From Liolophura sinensis (lineage: Eukaryota > Mollusca > Polyplacophora > Chitonida > Chitonidae): a stretch of DNA of 64,000 nt. How positions within the stretch are numbered: the first letter of the stretch is position 1; each line of letters starts with the position of its first letter. A program made the position numbers and the translations under genes. Under the pieces are notes generated by a model. It saw only the letters and a list, made by a program, of their open reading frames with translations. It was not told the DNA's origin and did not search any database. Shown here piece after piece: positions 47,845-59,800 of this stretch. The stretch is taken from the NCBI RefSeq assembly GCF_032854445.1, contig NC_088301.1, positions 50,827,187-50,891,186 of the forward strand, given 5' to 3'.

Positions 47845-50800
47845 GTAAGATATTCTTGTGGGAACTGTTGTTTTTGGTTCTTTTGTAAATGAGTCTTGAT
47901 ATTATCGAGTTGGAACGCCCCTTTACGGTTTAGCCCCTTTACGATTTAGCGTTCAGTTTCGAGTCCAGATCAGCAATGTCCGAATACAAGGTGAACACGC
48001 TGTGGATGAGAATTTAACATTAACGCTTTAATCCTTACCATGTGATCGGAAAATGGGGAATAATACAACCATAATGACAGAAATGGTGCATTCCCCGAAT
48101 TCCAACCCAACACATGGAAGGATCATTTATCGGGTAATGGGGAATCGTTTGACCAATGTATCTAACCTGCTTCGTTCCCTGCATTCCGACAGGTTTTTCG
48201 GGTTATGGTCAAAGGGAGGTAATTTGGAGGTATGACCAGGAGTGACATACCCACGAACTGCGGAATGATCGACATCCTCTGCACGATATATTTCAACTGT
48301 GAGGGCAATTTATTGACACAAAATATAAAGACGTCGAAAACCGATGATATTAGCCTGCGCTTTTTTGTGGCAGCTGTTCGAATATTACAGGACATATTTA
48401 AAAAGTGTATGACAAGAATTTCAACGGCTTTCCGAGAAATTTATTACATAGAAACATATGTCAGAATTAAAAGGATATTTTGACAAGATAAGTGAATTAA
48501 TTTCTTGTCTGGGATTCTAGTTAAATGCATTTTTGTACACGTACATTAAAAATCGACGACGAAACGTGCTGACTTCTACGTTTGAATACCGGTACTTCAT
48601 ATTTTCATTCACTGCTTCGATCTATATGGCATTGTATATTTTGTATGTACCTGTATAGTGAAATATTGTGTCTACAGTTTACTAGTATGCTTTTCTGTGC
48701 ATTTAGGCATTGAAACATACATCCGCATGCCAGCCTTTAACCTAAATGGACGTTTCGGAACAAATTTAATGTGAACAAATAAAATACACTCTTTAGTATG
48801 CACCCAGCTGTGAGGGCGAATAAGCTCAACTAGGCTTATATCACAATCAGACACGAGGGATCGAAACAGACATTCGTATGCCAGGTATCAACGAAAATGA
48901 ACGCTCCGGGTCAATAATCGCAAGACCAATTTGCCAAACAACGTTTACCACAAACCAACAAAGAACTACGGAAGCATATAAAGTAATAAATTACGACCGC
49001 TTTATGCAAGCAGGCGCAGATAACAGATTTCAGTGATAATGGAAGGCCACAAGGAATCTTCTCGGTAAATGAATAAAATGAGCATGCGAAGCGTGTACCA
49101 TGGTAGTTTATAGCTTATCCATAATCCAATAATGTATCTCAATTGCGTTTTGATTGTATCTGTTCACATATTCAACGTGGTGACAAAAATTTAACACGAT
49201 GAACATAGGCCTACATCCCCTAGCCCTGGGTAAGGCGAATGAATAAAATTAGGAACCAAATGGTGTGTCATGCTTCTTTATAGTCTACTACAATATATTC
49301 TTTCTCTAAAATAGCCGTTATTTTGATTCACGGATTTGTTGGCAATATTTTCTGTCTACCAGTTATACTTATATCTCTCGAATCTATCAGACAGCATCGA
49401 ACAAAGGGGTGTAACTCTAAACAAATTAGATTGATTATCTCCCTTTGACCACTCCGTTGTCAGCCTTACATATTTTAGCGAAAATATGTTTTGGGCGACT
49501 GAGTGAAATCAGTATTCAAATCGTGCACCATGCTAACATTTAAGTTGTTGATAATAAAATATGTATGTTAGTTGCGTTTTGATTGATCTGTTCAGCGAGG
49601 CGAGGTAATTCAACATGATGAATATACAGCCCCTAGTTCCTGGATAAGCGCAATTATACACACTCATGAAGCAGAGCGCCAGAGATTCTAGAAGCTCTGT
49701 GCATATATACTTACAAGATAATTATACTCATTGTAAAAAGTAAGAAATATCTTTCACAGCCTTTGCTATATATGGATTGTTTAAAGCCAGCAATCAATAC
49801 ACCGTTTAGTAATGAGAAAGATCGGGCCTGGTGATGATTACTTCATACTAGTTTCTGCATACAGTCGTGTTCATATGAGAACAGGTATAGGTCGGTAAAA
49901 CAAGGGGCACAATTTGTACCGATCGGAATACCTATGCACTGCTGATATATGGTGTCCCCGAATTTCAAATAAATCTTATTAAGCTTAATTAAACTAAAGA
50001 AGGCTTTGCTGCCTCTAACGTTAATATAGCGGTGACCATTTTCATTAAACACCGAAACAATTAGTGATGAAATTTTGTCTATTAAATTCGTTCGAGGAAT
50101 CGTAGAATAGAGAGTAGGTAAACCCTAAGTAGATATGTCCTTATACGATATGCTCATGCTGGACACTCTGAAAATATAAACTCTGCCATAAGGCACGTGG
50201 GTGACATGACTGGTAATGTGTGAGCAGGTGTATTCACCTGTATGGTCATCGTTCACCTCAGGAATACTGAGGCTTGACACTCTGAAATATAAACTCTGCC
50301 ATAAGGCACGTGTGTGACATGACTGGTAATGTGTGAGCAGGTGTATTCACCTGTATGGTCATCGTTCACCTCAGGAATACTGATGCTTGACACTCTGAAA
50401 TATAAACTCTGCCATAAGGCACGTGTGTGACATGACTGGTAATGTGTGAGCAGGTGTATTTACCTGTATGGTCATCGTTCACCTCAGGAATACTGATGCT
50501 TGACACTCTGAAATATAAACTCTGCCCTAAGGCACGTGTGTGACATGACTGGTAATGTGTGAGCAGGTGTATTTACCTGTATGGTCATCGTTCACCTCAG
50601 GAATACTGATGCTTGACACTCTGAAATATAAACTCTGCCCTAAGGCACGTGTGTGAAATGATTGGTAATGTGTGAGCAGGTGTATTTACCTGTATGGTCA
50701 TCGTTCACCTCAGAAATACTGATGCTTGACACTCTGAAATATAAACTCTGCCATAAGGCACGTGTGTGAAATGACTGGTAATGTGTGAGCAGGTGTATTT

Positions 50801-53800
50801 ACCTGTATGGTCATCGTACACCTCAGGAATACTGATGCTTGACACTCTGAAATATAAACTCTGCCATAAGGCACGTGTGTGACATGACTGGTAATGTGTG
50901 AGCAGGTGTACTCACCTGTATGGTCATCGTTCACCTCAGGAATACTGATGCTTGACACTCTGAAATATAAACTCTGCCATAAGGCACGTGTGTGAAATGA
51001 CTGGTAATGTGTGAGCAGGTGTATTTACCTGTATGGTCATCGTTCACCTCAGGAATACTGAGGCTTGACACTCTGAAATATAAACTCTGCCATAAGGCAC
51101 GTGTGTGACATGACTGGTAATGTGTGAGCAGGTGTACTCACCTGTATGGTCCTCGTTCACCTCAGGAATACTGATGCTTGACACTCTGAAATATAAACTC
51201 TGCCATAAGGCACGTGTGTGAAATGACTGGTAATGTGTGAGCAGGTGTATTTACCTGTATGGTCATCGTTCACCTCAGGAATACTGAGGCTTGACACTCT
51301 GAAATATAAACTCTGCCATAAGGCACGTGTGTGACATGACTGGTAATGTGTGAGCAGGTGTACTCACCTGTATGGTCCTCGTTCACCTCAGGAATACTGA
51401 TGCTTGACACTCTGAAATATAACTCTGCCATAAGGCACGTGTGTGACATGACTGGTAATGTGTGAGCAGGTGTATTTACCTGTATGGTCATCGTTCACCT
51501 CAGGAATACTCATGCTGGACACTCTGAAAATTTAAACTCTGACATAAGATATAAGGTGAGAATTTACTAATATATTTTAGAAACATCCATATACGCCACG
51601 TTTAAGGCATTTTAAAATTTCATACTTTTCTCAAAAGCTGGGGAATGAAAAGTCATAGTGTTTGAGACACCTATATTCGTGTTCGACGTGGAAATTATCT
51701 ACATACTACAAATTTGATATCTGAATGGGATATATTTTGCCAAAGGCTATCTTCCCTGCACCACAGAAAACTGTTTCACTCTCACGCAGCCAGCTTTATT
51801 CAGAGCTATCCCTCCTGTCGTATAGTGTGCAAGAGAGGAAACCATTTTGGTTTACAAATGCAGATCCTGATACGAATTAACACAGATGTTATTAATGAAA
51901 AATTCAAGAAATCCGATGAACATCGAAACATCCCATGAATGGTAAGCCTTGTATGTAGTACAAGTGCAAAAGGCTTTGTTGCCTGACGTTAATGTAGCGG
52001 TGACGGTTTTTATTAAACGCCGATACAATTAGTGATGAAATTCTATCAATTAAATCTGTGTGAAAAATCGTAGCATAGACAGTAGAGGAATCACAAGTAA
52101 AGATGTCCTTATACGTATAACTGTCCGCCTAGTTCTTCAGTGAGACGTTTGGAGCTTTTTTGCAGTGTTGGAGTAATTTGATAATATCAAACATTCTGAG
52201 TAGAGTAAGACACATTTAAACATTACACTGAACAAAAGGAGGACGGGTGTATTGTGGCTTGTTGACACCAGTAGGTAATAGAAAAAACTATATCTTTCAA
52301 GTTGTCCAAATCAGCCTACACACTATATTGTCTGCTCCACAGAGCTCAGTGACTTACTTAACACTGTTCTCCCCTTCCATGGTAATTTAACACTGAAATT
52401 AACTGGGAGAAATTTGAGGTAGTTTTGTTACACGTTACTGTTTTTACATGTTTCTTTGCTAACAGGTGTTTAATAACATTCCCCAGCTAAGACAAATCCG
52501 CTTCTGTGCAAGACATCCAGCAGACCTGTTTCAGAAATATGTCGTCGTTACGGCTGGCAAAGCACCAGATAACATGCATTTCATATGCAAAAAAATATTA
52601 TTACAAAATATTTGTAGACGAGTTAAACGTAGGCCCTCTATCAGCATAAAAATCTACTGACTTTTCAGCTGGGAACACATTAGTGAACAAAAGATCACCA
52701 AAAGGAAAGGAATATTTCTCTTGATAATGAAGATTTGCCAAAAAATTACATGTCATCCAAACGTACAGAATTACATATAAGAACAGATTTATATTTGGAT
52801 TCTGTTTATGTACAACCAAGATCCTGTTCACGTTGCCAACAAAAGCTCTACAGGAAGATAAAACATCCTGGGAAAGGTATTGCATAGTTATCAGACAAAA
52901 ATCCGATGTACAATATTACGTGGATTTTAACAATTCTAAGACACTGACCGAAGAATTAGATTTAAAAGGCCCAATGCAGTATAAACATGTATCCACATGG
53001 GACTGCGCGACTCTTTACGCTACACTCCCTCATCAAGATTTGCACCTGCGCCTTAGGAAGCTGATTGTTTTGGGATTTCAAAAGACAGGTCATCATTTCA
53101 TAAATATCAGAGCTCATAAAGGCATTTTGTTTTATTTCTAAACCTTATTCAGGTTACCATTCTTGGGATTTTGGGCGGAAATAATGGAATTACTTCTCAT
53201 AGTATCTACGTGAAATTTGGCAGCGCGATACAGGAACATCATATAGGTGTCCCAAAGGGTACTGACTGCGCGCCCGTATCAGCAGACCTTTATTTATGGT
53301 CTTTCTTCTTTCACCCATACCTGTTGTTTTGATTATATTGTTATGTACTGCATGATTGTACTCCCTCCTCCTCTTTTAACTCTGGCTTCAACTATACATT
53401 CTATTTCTATTTTCCTCAGCATTTCAAGCAATACCTTAATTTATTGTAATATTATGTAAATCATGTAATTCACGCTCAACCATTCCTGCCTTTCTGCTAA
53501 AGTACAATAATTTCGTTTTTATCCTTGCATGCACCGTACATCTATGCAGCTACATGTATATAAGCCTATGCATTCTATTCTATTTGCATGAACAGAGAAT
53601 AAAACCTTAATTGAAGTAAACTGGCAAGAGGCTGTATTTCAACGGTTACGTGTGACCTATGTATTCTATTCTATTTGTATGAACAGAGAATAAAACCTTG
53701 AGGTAAACTGGCAACGGTTACGTGTGACCATTTGCCAGTTATCACACTGTCGTCGCTGCTCTGGTTTTTCCCTCTACGCTGTCCGTCATAATTATATTGT

Positions 53801-56800
53801 ATTCCTGCACAAACCAGGATTCCACAGGTGGACTAGGCATCCCCTTTGGATTGTTTTAATGTGGGTGTATGTTAAACGTGATGACAACTCAGCATTTTGA
53901 GTATTTCTAGACCAGTAACGTCTAATAAATTGCAATTAACATCGCTGCATTTTTTTTTTACCTAATTCTGCTTAAGCCATGGGTCTAGGGGGCGTATAAA
54001 GTGCTGCTATTAATGCATTTACATGAACAGTTAGAATAAAACACTAACTGAGGTAAACTGACTAGAGACCATATTTCACAGTTTCGTGTGAGGACGAAAC
54101 CAACTATCATCCTATCGTTGCTGTTATGTTTTTTTTTTTATCTCTATCCTGTGCGTCTTCATTATACTCTTTACCACACGTATTTCCTGATGATGGCACA
54201 AACATAGTGACCGAAGTATGGACTAACAATATGACCTTAATATTCGGAGTTATTTTCTCTCTATTTTATGAAAAACTGATCTGTGGAACCACTGAAACTT
54301 CTAAATCAAGGTTGTATTATCAAATGTCTTAATTCAGAGTTTCTTAAATTTTGCCAAACATACCAGCCATTAACTAGAATCCGGGTGTTCTAAATACCCC
54401 ATTCCATGCCCCAACGTTTCCAAATATAACAAACAAATGTAAGAAAACCTTAAAAGTAAGGACGTCGTGTTTGCCAAGTTTTCCTTCGTATAGATTGCTT
54501 CATGGGTCATTCGTGGTTTGCATTCATACATTCAGTTTGAACGGGGAAAAGTAGCAATCAGAAGAGGCTACAGTGTACATGAAAATACATTATTGTTCTA
54601 AGTGCCTGAACGGGAGTGATTATGAAATTAATTGTAATTAAACTTCAGTACAAGTTTAAGATATACTGTATGCTATGTTTTCTGAAATGGATTTAGAACT
54701 TTATGAAGAGTTGCATAAGACAAAATCCTAAATGGGGTAATTATAAAAAATAATTACCCCATTGCCAAAAAACTTAAGCATACTCATGTTCAGACGATAA
54801 GCAAGATGTATGGTAAGTTTCATCATAATCCTGTCCTGTAAGACGTACAGCATAGAGAGCGAAACCAGAGCAGCGACGACAGTGATGGCCGTAAATGATC
54901 ACACGTAACCGGCGAAACACTGCCTCTTGTCACTTTACTTCAGTCAGGGGTTTTTGATTCTAACTTTTTATGCATATGCTCAAATAGCAGAAAATTACTC
55001 TCATCCGAGAGTCTTGGCTTAAGGAGAATTATGCTCTGTTTATTTTAACTAGTCCCTTATATTCAACCATCTGTATTAAAATCAGCCATACTCGCTACCA
55101 AAATTGCCTTCATAATACAGTGACACATAACAACAAAAGCTGTACACATGGCCATTTTGGGAGTCCGTATTCTTTCACAGAAAATGAAGTTAGAATATTT
55201 TTTCTAATTATGAATTTTAAACTGCTCGGTTTTGACGACAAGTCATTGTCTCGCTTGACGTCACAGTTATTGAGCACAGAGCTCAACCTATTTTGATGAA
55301 ATGCAACACCATTTACCCACACTGGTATCGACTTTATTCTAAACTGATCTGCTTCTGACACTGCCTTATTTGGCATTGTTTGCACGTTTTGCTGTAATGT
55401 AGCCTCCATACATGAAATTTATTTTACTCTTGTAGCATCTGATCTCACGGCAGTATGACTTTAGAGGTGGATGTTAGGAAGCCCTGTTAAAAGCACCCAG
55501 AGACATGAAAAAAAGCAATGTAGTCTATTCACTCAGGCAGCAGTGTAGGCCGTGTGACTGCGTGGAGTTCGTTCTAACCATATATTGTAAACCAACTTAC
55601 TCCCCACGCCCACTGGCCCGCATGTCACTTGTTTTTGAGACATTGAGTTCTTTGTGTTAAAACCAGACCTATGGAATTTAACATTCTGAATTAGAAAAAG
55701 TATTCTAACGAGTATGACTTGTCTTAGACACAGATGAGTATAGACGACTGGCTAAAAGAAAGAGACTTTAGGTATTTAAAAAAAAAACACTGAAGTGAAG
55801 TTAACTGCAATTTATTAGACATCAGTTGTCTAGAATTTTCATACAAAAAAAATCATTGAAACAAATTATGATGCTAATTCTGTAAAAGAAACTGATCTTC
55901 AGGAATCTGAGAACGGATTTTATTTGACACTTTTACTTCGCTTGGTGTTTAAGGTTGTTTTTAAAAATGAACCTTGAGATTACTGACATTGAACGCATAA
56001 AAAACTGACATATGCAAAAGTCGGTCTTGACACTTACATTCTTAAAATGTATCTGATTTTAAATCCTCTGTTTTCTTGCTTGACTTCCTCTGTGCATACC
56101 GCCAATTTAGAACCATGTATCAATACCTTGTGTGTCTGTTCACAATTTGCTTACTCATATTGGGAAGTGCATGAAATGGGCGAATAAGTGCACTGGTATA
56201 ACAGACAAATTGTGAAGTAAACAGGCTGTGGTTTGGCCTAAGGAAATAATGAGAAATATATGCATCCGGTATCTGCCATCAATTCGTGAACAGTTCAATA
56301 AAGCGAGATGTAAACAATTTATTTTGTTTCATGTTACAGATTATAAATGAGACATTTCCTGGAATTGGATTGAAGATATACACTTGCTATTTCTGTTCGT
56401 TTATTCATAACAGAAGAAATGGTAACAAATTCATAGACACAGTGTGCCTCCATGTTTGTTTGAGTATGAGTCCTTAAAATAAACACTACTGGGAATACAG
56501 TGAACACAGAAACATCGAAGTATAATGCACACGTGGAAATCGCAATCTTTCTATTAAAGCTGTTAGAGTGTTCCTATTTTAGGTAATGTGTGCACTGGGT
56601 TTCGCTTTGAAAACCATCGAACTGAAAGAATACAATTTTTCAGAGATCAGGTCTTGCATTGTGTTTTTCACTTACTATCTAGAGTATTGTACCCGAAAAA
56701 AAATATTGCAAATTTAGTTTCCTGTGCATTTACTTCACTGTGATGAAGTGAATGGTGAGGGAGCAATATGTCATTTCTGACTGACATAAAACACTTATCC

Positions 56801-59800
56801 TACAAATATCATTCGAATTGTGATACTTAAGAAACTTGATAGGGTTAAACTGTCGGCTGCAGAAGTTAAAACATGTATCACGAAAAGTATTTTGCAGGTT
56901 AGCAGTACGACACTTTAAAATGTTTCTGTACTTTTGTGTACAAAGGCAGCCCGAATTATTATCAATCAACCAATCACCCTAATTCGATTAAATTGTTTAA
57001 TTATGCTCATTTATAAAACCACACTAAAAGGTGTGAATGTTTTATCTCAGAGCAACAAGCCTTGTGAATGTTTTAAAGCGTACTATGAAAAAATACCTCA
57101 AAACACAAAATATACGGATATTATAATACACTGGGTTTGAGCCTTATTTATGAGAATATAAACTATTTATAGCGTATAGAGAGTAAACCCAGAGCAGTGA
57201 CGCCAGTGTTTGAGTGACGAAATAGTTACACGTAAGCTCTTGTAAATATACCTCAGTTAGTGTCCTTAGCAACCCGACTCTAGCAAGGTGGGATAAAAAA
57301 TGCAGTGATGTTACTTGAAATTTATTAGACGTTACATCAAAGTTACTTGTAAAATTTTGTGAAGTTGTCATTCCCAACATCCTGGAAATTGTGAAGCGGT
57401 TTATGCAAGCATTTTGCATAATTTACAATTTAGACATAGGTATAAAAAGTATATCTCAAATGGCATTTTTTCACAGTACAGTTGAAGTATTAAATGGTGT
57501 TGCTTAAACCAGTGTGCATTTGTTTGTGTTAACAGCTGCAGTGGTGCAGTCTTCAGAGCAAGAAGTGAGTACGGGATCTTTTTCAGGCTCTAACTGAATC
57601 CCCCTTCAGTTTTCTATGCTATAAAATTCGCCGTTCATCAACGACTGATTTTATTCACAACACCGCCCCAACGCAAAAAGGAAAAGAAATCTGCACCCCA
57701 TTTTCAAAACACAACCATCAGAATTCAGTCCGTTCAGAATTCACTTATCATAGATCAGAACGTTCACAGCATGCAGGGAGCAATGCTTTCTTACCACGTG
57801 ATATTACGTACATATGTCACGAAGGCTGTACAAGAAGAATAACATTGTGATGTGAAAAGGACATATTCATGTAAGTAGGCCTACTATAAGTCGCACAGGC
57901 TGACACAAAAAAATCTATATCGTATTCAACATGTTTAATACATAATATATTCCTGACCCCAGGGATATAGCACAGACAGCACAGGGAAGAACAGCACTGA
58001 CTGCTGATTTGCTGAAATAGACAGATCCGGGTAGCGTTAAGTGAGACATTTTAACCACACAGCGGTAGCGGAACCTTTGCAGGGCTTTATTCTCTGGACA
58101 GAAGTGTGCAGCTTAAAGGCGGAGTGTGCAGCTGCACGAAAACTCACACAATTACATGGTGGTATACTGGTGGCTTTAACATACATAGCGACAGCGCCTC
58201 GTTGTGTGGTAAAAGTGACTGTGAGAACACAGAGGAGAGTATATCAGTTGGAATAGAGACGTATCTCACTATTTATCTCACCCTATTTGGCCCGTATAAG
58301 GTAATTATTGGCTTTTTTGATTTTTTGGAATGTAATCAGTTTACCATACCGACCTATGATTATGACATGCAAGCTTTTGATATATATAGTGCATGTGCTA
58401 GGTAAAGGCATTTGTATTCTAAATCTCGACCCTGGGAACTTGTGACTCAGCTAGTATCGTCACGATGTGTACTCAGTCGTCAGTGTCTGATAGTGACAGA
58501 AATCTTCGGCCATGTGACACAAATCAAAATGAGTTTGTGGTTGCTAAGAAATCCGAAAGAAAAAAATTTAAAGTTAGTATGGTAAATGTAACACTCTCTA
58601 TTCCCTATGATGTGTGGTGTTCGTGTAATTACAAAATGACATAATAAAAACTGTCAATCTTTTTCACAAATCTGTGCCATTGATGTAACAAATACAAGTC
58701 GACCGAAGTTTTTGAAACTTGAGTATGTATTCGACTGATAGGTGAATTTGTGCGCGTATTTGGATGACATGGGTCACATGCTATGGAGAGTGTATTGGAC
58801 TCATGTGAAAACACTCGTACTCTTTACAGCGCATGCATCGCTCTGTAGACGCTCGCGTTACATCCTTGTCACTACTAACACATTCTGTACTGCAATTTTG
58901 AAAAAACGCTTAAACCACATAGGTCATGGTGATGTGGCAAGAAATGTCGTCAGAGAGCGCAAAAAACTCTCTCCACCTTTGTTTCTCTTAACAGTTGATG
59001 TGTATTCATTCTCTTTACCTTAAGTATCCACAACATGACTCTAACGGTAACCTGAAGCAATTTAATTGCTGATCATAGGCACGAAGGCATCAGTGGTGAG
59101 ACTAAGTCTAAACATGAGCAGAACCTAAGTGAAATGTGCACAAATAATTTCGTAAATACATGAGCTGAAAAGGATTTTTACAAAGGGTTGTATCTTTCAA
59201 TTTAACCCCTTCAGAATAAAAAAACACAGCAGTAATTCTCACTTTACATGATAATAGCTTGTACCGGAGGTAAATAGGCAGAAGTTCAGACAGTTAAGGA
59301 AACAATCTGGTGAAACTTACGTGGAGTTTGCGAGAGGTAAAGAAAAACTGTTTGATAGCTACTACAGGGCTCTGAAGTTAGATAATTCTTTTAAGGATTT
59401 AAGGGAGGTTGTCCTCTTGGAGGAATTTAAGATAAGTGTTCCTAATGATCTCAAGGTTTATTTAGGTGAACAAAAAGTCAAGGACGTTAAGGCCACAGCC
59501 AGTTTGGCTGATGAATAGGAGTAAAATCACAAGACTAATGAACAAAAATGTCAGCCCAAATTTCAGAAGAAGTGAAATTCCGATAAGAAGGCAAATTTTA
59601 GCACTGACAAGCAGACCGGTGAGAAGCATAAGTCAAATGTGGGTTTTTCTTCTGACAAGAAGACCTTCCAGTACAAACCTGAAGATGTCAATCTACCGTC
59701 TTGCCCAATACTGAAGAGGAAAAAGGAGCGAAAGTCAGTAGCTTTTGTTAACTCTGACTGTAGCCAGTGAGGCCACAGGCAGGGATTGGCAGTGTTGGTC

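Noticed and set aside
54732-54764. Transcription terminator hairpin
   Set aside because: Eukaryotic context and no T-run; kept only as an inverted repeat.
55110-55409. 99-codon minus frame
   Set aside because: No recognisable domain, no acceptor or donor giving a sensible gene, and flanked by repeat copies.
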